Source: Synechococcus sp. UW140
Lineage (GTDB): Bacteria > Cyanobacteriota > Cyanobacteriia > PCC-6307 > Cyanobiaceae
Assembly (NCBI GenBank): GCA_945878795.1
Contig: CAMDWF010000091.1
Location: 1 to 8,003 of the forward strand
Direction of reading: 5' to 3'
DNA length: 8,003 nucleotides
How positions within the stretch are numbered: the first letter of the stretch is position 1; each line of letters begins with the position of its first letter. Made by a program: the position numbers and the translations under genes. Below the pieces are notes generated by a model. It saw nothing but the letters and a program-made list of their open reading frames with translations. It had not been told where the DNA came from and made no database searches. Below, in pieces: positions 1 through 5,317 of this stretch.

Positions 1-1
1 C

Positions 2-319
2 AGCACCGTGGGCTGCGTGCTCGACCTGGCTGAAGAAACCGGGGTGGTGACCCGCAAGGGCGCCTGGTATAGCTACGAGGGTGACAACATTGGCCAAGGG
101 CGGGACAACACGATCGCTTGGCTCGAACAGAATCCCGGCCCTAAGGACACCATCGAAGCCCAGACCCGGCGCCGCCTCGCTGAGGGCCAGGAGGTCAGTG
201 CCAATTCGATGAAGCCCCTGGCTGCGGCCGCCAAGTTGGCCGCCAGCACAGCCGATCGGGACTCCATGGAGGAAGAGGGAGACGAAAGCCTGGTCCTCAG
301 CGACACTCCTGAGGACTGA
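2..319 (+). CDS. recA: RecA recombinase, C-terminal part (5' end outside window)
   Basis: This is the last 105 codons of RecA, the DNA-dependent ATPase that forms filaments on single-stranded DNA, drives strand exchange and triggers SOS-repressor self-cleavage. The reading frame is already open at base 2, so the start lies upstream of the window. Visible family landmarks are GCVLDLAEE, the block KGAWYSYEGDNIGQGRDNT just after it, and a C-terminal domain containing AWLEQNPGP. The protein ends in an acidic tail (EEEGDES...DTPED), as is usual for RecA. The ATP-binding core and the DNA-binding loops are not in view. A strong stem-loop lies ten bases after the stop, between recA and the convergent DUF1815 gene. 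The identification is firm because these blocks are almost invariant in bacterial RecA. The Ala/Ser-rich linker before the acidic tail is lineage-variable and not a defect. Confidence 0.96.
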   Translation, partial: STVGCVLDLAEETGVVTRKGAWYSYEGDNIGQGRDNTIAWLEQNPGPKDTIEAQTRRRLAEGQEVSANSMKPLAAAAKLAASTADRDSMEEEGDESLVLSDTPED

Positions 320-328
320 GGCCAGCAC

Positions 329-358
329 TGGCCCAACATCAAAGAGGATGGTGGGCCA
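329..358. terminator. Stem-loop between convergent recA and DUF1815, probable bidirectional terminator
   Basis: The arms are TGGCCCAACATC (329-340) and GATGGTGGGCCA (347-358). They pair at 11 of 12 positions around a six-base loop AAAGAG. The element fills the 44-base gap between two converging stop codons, which is where a shared terminator is expected. Neither side has a clean U-tract, so it is not a textbook intrinsic terminator. It could also act as a 3' stabilising hairpin for both messages. Confidence 0.6.
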
Positions 359-363
359 ATCCT

Positions 364-708
364 TCAGGCCGCGTCCGCCAGGGGCAGAGCCGCGACCAGG
401 CTGCCTGCCTGCAGGATGCGGGCCACCCGATGCAGCTCCTGAATTGCATCAGCACCCTCAAGCCTGACGAGCTCGTGGCCGTCGCGGGACTCAACCCAGC
501 TGATGCCGAAATTTGAGACCAGGAAACGCACCAAGTGGCCATCGCCAAGGTCCGCCACAAAGGAGGCTCCTTGGCCATCAAAGTCATCGCGACACAGATA
601 ACAAGTGGCGACAAGCCCTTGCTGACGCATGGATTCGGCTAAGGCCTGGAGGCTCAAGACCAGATCCTGAATCAGGGCTCGGTACTGCTCAGCGAGGCGG
701 GGAAACAT
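364..708 (-). CDS. DUF1815 family protein
   Basis: This is a 114-aa soluble protein of the cyanobacterial DUF1815 family; its function is not known. The family pattern is visible in order: an N-terminal helix (FPRLAEQYRALIQDLVLSLQALAESM, residues 2-27), then ATCYLCRDDF around residues 34-43, then ASFVADLGDGHLVRFLVSNFGISWVESRD at about 48-76, then a segment rich in EGADAIQEL. It has no signal peptide or membrane helix. Two cysteines (Cys36 and Cys39, spaced CxxC) could bind metal or form a disulphide, but this is inference. The ATG at 706-708 is preceded on the coding strand by a purine-rich AGAGG, a plausible ribosome site. The last 14 residues (AGSLVAALPLADAA) are Ala/Leu-rich and look like a lineage-specific extension. 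The gene is convergent with recA. Confidence 0.85.
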   Translation of the reverse strand: MFPRLAEQYRALIQDLVLSLQALAESMRQQGLVATCYLCRDDFDGQGASFVADLGDGHLVRFLVSNFGISWVESRDGHELVRLEGADAIQELHRVARILQAGSLVAALPLADAA

Positions 709-767
709 GGGCCTCTGGGGGGAGATTTGGAAATCCTAAAGTTTTCTTCCGTTTTCCGGGGCTACAA

Positions 768-783
768 GTGGGCGTTCGCCCAC
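768..783 (-). terminator. Short GC hairpin after DUF2839, possible terminator
   Basis: This is a perfect 6-bp stem (GTGGGC / GCCCAC) around a 4-base loop, lying 18 bases past the DUF2839 stop on the minus strand. It is followed there by TTGTAG rather than a run of T, so termination is plausible but unproven. It also sits just upstream of the DUF1815 start, where it would insulate that gene from read-through. Confidence 0.45.
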
Positions 784-801
784 CGATGGCCTGCTAGAGG
801 T

Positions 802-1056
802 TCAGCCATCGGCAAGGTGCCACCAGCCGGCGGCCGGCCCGATGAACCGCACCGTCAGCCAGAACAACACCAGGGCCGAAATGCCAATCCAGGCGCCACG
901 GGTGCTGACCGAGACAAACCGATCGGCCTGATTGCGACTCAGGGGCAGCCAGGGCAGCAAACGGGGTGAATCGTCGACCTTGGCGTCGCCCTTGCTGGCG
1001 GGCTTGGGTTGGCGGGGTGGCAAACCCTGGCTGGCGCGACGCTTGGCTTCCCCCAT
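802..1056 (-). CDS. DUF2839 family small membrane protein
   Basis: This is an 84-aa cyanobacterial protein of unknown function. The start is placed at the ATG giving MGEAKRRASQGLPPRQ, because this opening, with MGEAKRR followed by GLPPR, is the family signature; a much longer upstream reading is only an overlap with the neighbouring gene. Residues 8-48 are polar and lysine-rich. Residues 33-39 (LLPWLPL) and one hydrophobic helix at about 55-72 (WIGISALVLFWLTVRFIG) suggest a single-pass membrane protein with the basic N-terminus in the cytoplasm. The C-terminus is short (AAGWWHLADG). It follows the helicase-like gene by 50 bases on the same strand, so the two are probably co-transcribed. No clear Shine-Dalgarno sequence is seen. 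Confidence 0.85.
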   Translation of the reverse strand: MGEAKRRASQGLPPRQPKPASKGDAKVDDSPRLLPWLPLSRNQADRFVSVSTRGAWIGISALVLFWLTVRFIGPAAGWWHLADG

Positions 1057-1106
1057 CCAGGCAGGCAACAACTGGGATGAGCCTAGGGACGCTCCCCCCA
1101 GCGTGC

Positions 1107-2567
1107 TCAGCCCGGTAACAAACGGGTGAGGGGCTCCCAGGGCTCGAGGGCGGTCAACACCTGGCGGCCCCAGCCGCGGCAACGGGGCCGGCCATCCAGC
1201 ACCGCCAGCCTGCCGCCGCCGCGCCTGAGGCCCGCCAGCCCGCGCTGCATCAGGTTGAGGGCTTCGGGCAGCAGCAGTTCGCGGAACCAATCCTGGCCCT
1301 GGCGCCGCAGCTGGGCGACCCGGGCCGCCGTGAGCGGATCCTCCAGGCTGGCGATCGGCAGCAGGGCCACCACCACCTGGGCCGGCAGCGGCAGGCGTGA
1401 TTGGTTTTGCAGCCACCAACTCCAGCGGCAGCAGACCACGCCATTGCTTTCGGGGGCAGTGGCCTCGTGGCAGACGCGCCGGCCAAATTCAGCCGCCAGG
1501 GCACTGGTCAACCCCAGCCGCAGGGCCTGGTCATCCAAGAGCACCACCGTCAGGCCGGCCTGGCCCAGCACCAGGCGGCGGCTGTGGTCCAGCAGGTGCT
1601 CGCCGTAGTGGGGGCTATTGGGCAGGGGCTGGCGCAGGGGCAGATAGAGGGGCAGGGGGTCGGCCAGGGGCGGATCGGCCAGATCGACGACCACCTGGGG
1701 TTGGAGGCCGAGGCTGGCCGCCGAAACACCGCCCAGGCGCTCGCTGGTGAGTTCGCCGACCAGCACGGCGCCGCGGCCCTGGAGCAGACCCATCAGCTCG
1801 CGCAGGGGCTGGAGGGGCTGGCGATGCAACTGCCACTGCAGCAGGGATGGTTCGACCACGGCCCAGCCACACCAATGGGGATCGCCGGCGGCCAGCCAGG
1901 CGGGCCAGGGATCGGGGGGGGGAGGCAACAGGGGCAGGAGGTGGCGCAGGGGAGCCTCCTCTTCGGGCGCCAGGGCCACCACCTGGCGGGATGGGGCCAG
2001 GGGATGGCGGGGCTGGGCCAGGAGGCGGCGGCTGAGGCGCTCGTGCAGCGCCAGCAGGCTGGCTTCGGCGGCGGGCTGGGCCCGGATCAGCCGATCCCAG
2101 TCCCGGGGCTCCAGCACCACCGCCATCGCCTGCCGCAGGCGCGGCTCCAGCATTTCCAGCTCCGGGATCACCAACTGGCGATCGGCCAGGGCCGCGCCAC
2201 TCCAGACGCTGAGCAACTCCTGGGGATTCAGCAGCCACAGGCACTGGGGCGGCGGAGCCGTGGGGCCCTCCCAACAGGGCAGATCCAGCCCCGCCTGCCG
2301 CAGGCGGGGCCACTCCACCTGCAACAGGCGCCGGCGGCGCTCATCGCTGACCACCAGGGCCAGGGGGGACTCGCTGAGGGCCAGGGGCACCAGCAGGCTG
2401 ATCCACCAACTGGGATCGGTGCCTGGAGAGAGGCGCAGCAGGGTCTGGTCGCCCCGCCGCAGGCTGCGGGCTACCAGGCGACTGAGGCTGAGGTGGTGGG
2501 GCCAGCGCTGGGCCCCCTCCCGCCGCAGCAGGGCCTTGAGGTGGTGGTGGGCGCTGGCTTCCAACAT
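1107..2567 (-). CDS. DinG/Rad3-like helicase relative with degenerate ATPase motifs
   Basis: This 486-aa protein of picocyanobacteria is usually annotated as a Rad3/DinG-related or superfamily II helicase. The family link rests on the C-terminus: LLPIASLEDPLTAARVAQLR (402-421), QDWFRELLLPEALNLMQRGLAGLRRGGGRLAVLDGR (425-460) and RGWGRQVLTALEPW correspond to the end of DinG-type helicases, including a motif-VI-like Q...R block and the lDxR strand. The expected Walker A (GxGKS/T) is missing: the corresponding area reads LRLSPGTDPSWWISLL (44-59). Where a DEAH box would be, the sequence reads LVIPELEML (132-140). I infer that ATP hydrolysis is weak or absent, so helicase activity should not be assumed. 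The start is the ATG at 2565-2567; upstream in-frame sequence overlaps tyrA. The gene is transcribed divergently from tyrA across 43 bases. The coding strand is exceptionally rich in Leu, Pro, Arg and Ala. Confidence 0.75.
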   Translation of the reverse strand: MLEASAHHHLKALLRREGAQRWPHHLSLSRLVARSLRRGDQTLLRLSPGTDPSWWISLLVPLALSESPLALVVSDERRRRLLQVEWPRLRQAGLDLPCWEGPTAPPPQCLWLLNPQELLSVWSGAALADRQLVIPELEMLEPRLRQAMAVVLEPRDWDRLIRAQPAAEASLLALHERLSRRLLAQPRHPLAPSRQVVALAPEEEAPLRHLLPLLPPPPDPWPAWLAAGDPHWCGWAVVEPSLLQWQLHRQPLQPLRELMGLLQGRGAVLVGELTSERLGGVSAASLGLQPQVVVDLADPPLADPLPLYLPLRQPLPNSPHYGEHLLDHSRRLVLGQAGLTVVLLDDQALRLGLTSALAAEFGRRVCHEATAPESNGVVCCRWSWWLQNQSRLPLPAQVVVALLPIASLEDPLTAARVAQLRRQGQDWFRELLLPEALNLMQRGLAGLRRGGGRLAVLDGRPRCRGWGRQVLTALEPWEPLTRLLPG

Positions 2568-2586
2568 CGATGGATCGTAGGAAGGG

Positions 2587-2598
2587 GCCGATATCGGC
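2587..2598. promoter_or_regulatory. Perfect 12-bp palindrome in the divergent tyrA/helicase spacer
   Basis: GCCGATATCGGC is its own reverse complement and lies in the 43-base gap between the divergently read helicase-like gene and tyrA, 12 bases before the tyrA ATG. Position and symmetry suit a dimeric regulator site, but a chance palindrome in GC-rich DNA cannot be excluded. No clear -10 or -35 elements are visible in this short gap. Confidence 0.3.
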
Positions 2599-2610
2599 AC
2601 GGCAGCGTTG

Positions 2611-3474
2611 ATGACAGCAGTGGGGCGCTCCCAGCCGGTGGGAATCGTGGGCCTGGGCCTGATCGGCGGCTGCCTGGGCCTCGATCTACAGGAATCCGGA
2701 GCGGAGGTGCACGCCCTGGTGCATCGCCCAGCCACCGCCGAACGGGCCAGGCAACGGGGCCTGGCCACCCGGGTGGATACGGATCCGGCGGTGCTGGCGG
2801 ACTGCGGCCTGGTGATCCTGGCCCTGCCCCTCGATCGCCTGCTGGATCCCGATCCGGCCCTATTGGCGGCCCTGCCCGCCGAAGCGGTGGTCACCGATGT
2901 GGGCTCGGTGAAACAACCCGTCCTGGCGGCCTGGGGACCGCGATTGCGGCATTTTGTGGCCAGCCATCCGATGGCGGGCACCAGCCGCTCGGGGGTGGAG
3001 GCGGGCGAAAAAGGTTTGTTTCAAGGTCGCCCCTGGGTGGCGACTCCCGACGCCGACACCGACCCGGAAGCCCTGGAGGCGGTGCGCCAGTTAGCGACGA
3101 CGGTGGGAGCCCGCTGGCTCTGCTGCGATGCCGCATCCCACGACCGGGCCGTGGCGCTGATTTCGCACCTGCCGGTGCTGGTGGGGGCAGCGTTGCTGCA
3201 GACCGCTGACGGGGGAGGGGAGGCCAGCGGCCTAGGGGGGCTGGTGCGGGATTTGGCTTCTAGTGGTTTTGCAGATACCACCCGCGTTGGGGGGGGGAAT
3301 CCGGAACTAGGTGCGCTGATGGCGCGCTGCAACCGCAGCGAATTGCTGGCGGCGCTGGGGCGTTATCGGCAGGCGATTGCGGGGCTGGAGAGGTTGGTGG
3401 AGCTGGAGGATTGGCAGGGGTTGGAGGGGGTGCTTAGAGAGTGTGGGGAGATGCGGCAGGGGTTTCTGGGTTGA
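2611..3474 (+). CDS. tyrA: Prephenate/arogenate dehydrogenase
   Basis: This enzyme of tyrosine biosynthesis oxidatively decarboxylates prephenate or arogenate using NAD(P)+. In characterised cyanobacteria the TyrA substrate is arogenate with NADP+. The N-terminal Rossmann motif is GIVGLGLIGGCLG (11-23). An Arg at position 39, just past the second strand (HALVHR), fits NADP+ preference. Further family blocks are ILALPLD (69-75), TDVGSVK (95-101), ASHPMAGTSRSGVEAG (117-132, with catalytic-region His119), and SHLPVL (185-190, His186). They are followed by the helical dimerisation domain with SSGFADTTRVGGGNPEL. The length of 287 aa is normal for a monofunctional cyanobacterial TyrA with no ACT or chorismate mutase domain. 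The ATG at 2611 is chosen; a TTG codon lies directly before it. No Shine-Dalgarno sequence is seen. It is the last gene of the GC-rich core block. Confidence 0.93.
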   Translation: MTAVGRSQPVGIVGLGLIGGCLGLDLQESGAEVHALVHRPATAERARQRGLATRVDTDPAVLADCGLVILALPLDRLLDPDPALLAALPAEAVVTDVGSVKQPVLAAWGPRLRHFVASHPMAGTSRSGVEAGEKGLFQGRPWVATPDADTDPEALEAVRQLATTVGARWLCCDAASHDRAVALISHLPVLVGAALLQTADGGGEASGLGGLVRDLASSGFADTTRVGGGNPELGALMARCNRSELLAALGRYRQAIAGLERLVELEDWQGLEGVLRECGEMRQGFLG

Positions 3475-3508
3475 GCGCCAGCGGGTTCCGCCGCATGAAC
3501 TTTTCTGC

Positions 3509-3574
3509 TTAAGGAGTAGCGGGCAACCAGTTCTCCAGATGCAGGCCAGGCACCTGGGCAAATTCGCGGGTCAT
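3509..3574 (-). pseudogene. vapC: vapC toxin remnant, internally deleted to 21 codons
   Basis: The minus strand reads ATG followed directly by TREFAQVPGLHLENW, then LPATP and a TAA stop. The pattern (N)TREFxxVPGLxxENW is the normal C-terminal end of VapC PIN-domain ribonucleases of about 130 aa. The ATG overlaps the vapB stop in an ATGA arrangement, the usual vapB-vapC coupling. So the toxin start and its extreme C-terminus survive in one frame while the catalytic domain between them, with all PIN acidic residues, is gone. A single in-frame internal deletion is the simplest explanation. No toxin activity is expected. It is convergent with tyrA, 34 bases away. Confidence 0.7.
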
Positions 3575-3804
3575 GGATCGATCGCATCGCGCCTCTGCTG
3601 CTCGGGCTGATCACGGATAAGCACAAATCCCGGCGCAAAGGCCTGCAAGCCAGCCTCCAGCATCTGCCAGGGATCGTCGATCGGCAACAGCAGCACACCA
3701 TTGCCGAAATGCTTGACGGCCACCTCGTTGCCAGGGAAGCGGTACTGCTTCGGCAGGCGCACCGCCTGACTGCGACCGGAAAGAAACAGCTTGGCGGTGT
3801 CCAT
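3571..3804 (-). CDS. vapB: VapB-type AbrB-fold antitoxin, now orphan
   Basis: This 77-aa antitoxin belongs to the VapB/MvpT family with a SpoVT/AbrB swapped-hairpin DNA-binding domain. The start is placed at MDTAKLFLSGRSQAVRLPKQ because this opening is the family signature; a further in-frame ATG seven codons upstream (3823-3825) overlaps the DUF433 start and is less likely. Residues 1-45 form the AbrB-like domain (SQAVRLPKQYRFPGNEVAV...GVLLLP). Residues 46-77 form the toxin-neutralising tail (DDPWQMLEAGLQAFAPGFVLIRDQPEQQRR). VapB normally inhibits VapC and, with it, represses its own promoter. The cognate vapC downstream is reduced to a stub, so VapB may only autoregulate, neutralise a related toxin elsewhere, or be decaying. 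The reading frame itself looks intact. Confidence 0.85.
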   Translation of the reverse strand: MDTAKLFLSGRSQAVRLPKQYRFPGNEVAVKHFGNGVLLLPIDDPWQMLEAGLQAFAPGFVLIRDQPEQQRRDAIDP

Positions 3805-3814
3805 GGACGTCCAT
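3803..3814. promoter_or_regulatory. Perfect palindrome between the two divergent antitoxin starts, candidate operator
   Basis: ATGGACGTCCAT is a perfect 12-bp palindrome that overlaps the vapB start codon. It is followed by a second palindrome, TGGATCCA (3817-3824), that overlaps the DUF433 start. TCCAT/ATGGA half-sites therefore recur several times within about 25 bases. VapB-family antitoxins bind palindromes at their own promoter, so this is a reasonable operator for vapB and possibly for both modules. Binding is inferred from position and symmetry only. Confidence 0.42.
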
Positions 3815-3823
3815 TCTGGATCC

Positions 3824-4051
3824 ATGGTATTTGCTCGGATCAGCCACGATCCCGCCGTGATGGGCGGTAAGCCCTGCATCCGCAGGCTCCGCATCACGGT
3901 GGGCACGGTCGTGGGGCTGATCGCCAGCGGCAGCAGCCGCGAGCGGATCCTGCAGTCTTACCCGCAACTGGAAGCTGCCGATATTGATGAAGCCCTTGCC
4001 TATGCAGCTTGGCGCCTGGAAGAGCGGGAAGAGGGGCTATTCCTGAGCTGA
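3824..4051 (+). CDS. DUF433 antitoxin
   Basis: This is a 75-aa antitoxin of the DUF433 family (COG2442), a small winged helix-turn-helix protein that pairs with DUF5615 PIN-like toxins. The protein opens MVFARISHDPAVMGGKPCIR and continues RLRITVGTVVGLIASGSS, then the helical part ERILQSYPQLEAADIDEALAYAAWR. The usual family string is GGKPCIRGLRIT; here residue 21 is Arg in place of Gly, an unusual substitution next to the conserved turn. The ATG at 3824-3826 is chosen because the family starts a few residues before the RI..DP motif. The stop overlaps the start of the toxin gene by one base (TGATG), the typical coupling of antitoxin first and toxin second. Only 19 bases separate this start from the divergent vapB start. 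Confidence 0.85.
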   Translation: MVFARISHDPAVMGGKPCIRRLRITVGTVVGLIASGSSRERILQSYPQLEAADIDEALAYAAWRLEEREEGLFLS

Positions 4052-4404
4052 TGACCAGACTCCTGGGCGACATGAACTTATCGACCGAATGGAACCCCCT
4101 ATTGCGAGCCCCCGGACATTGGGCGGTGCACTCGTCAGAGGTGGGCGATCCGAGAGCGCCGGAAAAGGCGTTGATGCAATGGGCCATAGCCAACGGCTGT
4201 GCAATCTTCATCCACGATCTCGACTTCGGCACGATGCTTACCCTCAGTGACGCTAATGGCCCCAGCGTGCTGCAGGTGCGTGGCTTAAACGTGCTGACTG
4301 GGGCTATCGGCCCTTTAGTGCTGTCGGTACTTAGGATAAAATTCGCAAATACCGAGCAAGGGGCGCTGGATAGCTCACCTGCTTCGCAAGTGGCCTCCAA
4401 ATAA
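4051..4404 (+). CDS. DUF5615 PIN-like toxin (putative ribonuclease)
   Basis: This 117-aa protein of the DUF5615 PIN-like family (COG4634) is the predicted nuclease toxin of the DUF433/DUF5615 toxin-antitoxin type. Family landmarks are LLGDMNLS with Asp7 (first PIN acidic residue), VHSSEVGDPRAPEKALMQWA (26-45, Glu30 and Asp33), IFIHDLDFG (52-60, Asp56 and Asp58), then PSVLQVRGLNVLTGAIGPLVL. All expected acidic positions appear to be present, so the toxin is probably active as an RNase, although the family has few biochemical studies. The ATG overlaps the stop of the DUF433 gene. The C-terminus after GAL (DSSPASQVASK) is shorter than, and unlike, the usual hydrophobic end of the family (often ...VRLLPI-like), suggesting a frame change or replacement in the last dozen codons. 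Confidence 0.85.
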   Translation: MTRLLGDMNLSTEWNPLLRAPGHWAVHSSEVGDPRAPEKALMQWAIANGCAIFIHDLDFGTMLTLSDANGPSVLQVRGLNVLTGAIGPLVLSVLRIKFANTEQGALDSSPASQVASK

Positions 4405-4683
4405 TGATGCCGTAACAGCTTCCGTGCGAATCGTTCTAGTCAAAACAGTCGAATATACTGAACAATCGCGGCCCTTCGGATTTACCAATTGCAAATGGCT
4501 ACACTTGAGTGACGAAACTTGAATTGGAAGAAGTGTGCACAAGGCTGCATCAAGAGCACCCTAACGACAGCAAGTTCCAGTTAGATTGGCACTTCGGTGT
4601 TGACTGGTGAACCGGAAAGTGGTAGTCAAGTCTGATCCCGAACGTCGTACAGTAGGCATCAGCTATCATCGACAACCAAACCA
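4405..4683. other. 279-base intergenic region with no gene; possible cassette boundary
   Basis: No convincing coding frame, RNA gene or intrinsic terminator is visible. Base composition drops from the GC-rich style to a mixed one here. GTTAGAT at 4580-4586 matches the integron core-site consensus GTTRRRY, and CTAAC lies 15 bases before it, but no full attC stem can be drawn with confidence. The region directly before 4684 is open in frame but has no start codon. Confidence 0.4.
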
Positions 4684-5208
4684 ATGTGGAAACGACTCAC
4701 TTACCACATGTGTGCGTCTGAGTTGCAGCAGGCAAGCGAACGCTTTCGTGCTTCGTTCCTAGGCGGTCAGTCACTCGATCCACAGGAGAGGCTCCAAGAG
4801 TTAGAGAGAACATCAAAAGACGGTGTCAATATCCTAAAGGTCCTCACCCTCTCGGTCAGACCCGAGCAGGACTTCGGCCTCTTGACACATGCCAACGCAG
4901 AGGTCGGGACATTACTAAGCAATGCCGGCTCTGCCGAGGTCGAATCTGCGCTTACTCCCGGGAAGTTACCACCGATAGTAGTTTCTGAGGCGACGCAGCT
5001 AAGACTAAGAGAAGCCATGAATAAGATAGCGCACATGGACCCGCGGCCAGATAAATCATCGTTTGCTGTGGATTGCCAACGCCATGAAGTCGTACTGACA
5101 GGTGAGCAGCGTGGCAGTGGCCCATGGGTTGCCGTACTTGATATACCTAAGCTGTGCGATGTAATCATGGCCTTACCAGATAGAGATATTGAGCCGCCAG
5201 CGGAGTAG
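4684..5208 (+). CDS. Hypothetical protein, probable integron cassette gene
   Basis: This 174-aa soluble protein is not recognised as a named family. Residues 9-60 are mainly helical and polar (ELQQASERFRASFLGG, QERLQELERTSKDGVNILKVLTLSVRPEQDF). Residues 100-175 look like a compact domain: REAMNKIAHMDPR (109-121), then SFAVD, HEVVLTGEQRGSGPWVAVLDIPKLCDVIMAL (134-164). The NKIAH block followed by beta-strands resembles small uncharacterised proteins in mobile regions, but I cannot attach a function. It has no signal peptide or membrane segment. The ATG is the first start after an in-frame stop at 4633-4635; no Shine-Dalgarno sequence is evident. The attC-like site starts 47 bases after the stop, the usual gene-then-attC order of a cassette. 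Codon use is mixed and less GC-rich than in the core genes, supporting transfer. Confidence 0.7.
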   Translation: MWKRLTYHMCASELQQASERFRASFLGGQSLDPQERLQELERTSKDGVNILKVLTLSVRPEQDFGLLTHANAEVGTLLSNAGSAEVESALTPGKLPPIVVSEATQLRLREAMNKIAHMDPRPDKSSFAVDCQRHEVVLTGEQRGSGPWVAVLDIPKLCDVIMALPDRDIEPPAE

Positions 5209-5255
5209 TCGCTCCGAGAGACTATGTCAAGTTATGGTGTCTCTCGACGAGGGCC

Positions 5256-5317
5256 AACTAACAAGTCATTGCAGCTTACGAAGCCGGAGTCTTCACAACT
5301 GTACTCCAGCGTTAGAG
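5256..5317 (+). other. Probable integron attC recombination site
   Basis: The site is 62 bp, within the usual attC size range. Its left core AACTAAC (5256-5262) and right core GTTAGAG (5311-5317) pair through CTAAC/GTTAG. Inside are complementary CAG (5272-5274) / CTG (5299-5301) and GAAG (5280-5283) / CTTC (5291-5294), separated by unpaired or extrahelical bases, as in a folded attC bottom strand. The flanks CTAACAAGTCATTGCAG and TACTCCAGCGTTAG are very like attC ends seen in proteobacterial cassettes. Departures from consensus are the last base of GTTRRRY (G, not Y) and the second base of RYYYAAC (A, not Y). It lies shortly after a hypothetical gene in the expected orientation. No integrase gene is in the window. 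Confidence 0.62.

Noticed and set aside
2568..2981. N-terminal extension of the helicase-like gene through tyrA
   Set aside because: The extra residues are Arg/Ser/Thr-rich antisense of the tyrA Rossmann domain; the protein pattern begins at the ATG at 2565-2567.
1401..3209. A long open plus-strand frame across the helicase-like gene and into tyrA
   Set aside because: It is Gln/Gly-rich low-complexity antisense of a GC-rich gene. The minus-strand frame has family similarity and the plus-strand one does not.
3481..3491. Small hairpin GCGG-GTT-CCGC between tyrA and the vapC stub as a terminator
   Set aside because: The stem is only 4 bp and the T-rich stretch starts several bases later; such stems are common by chance in GC-rich DNA.
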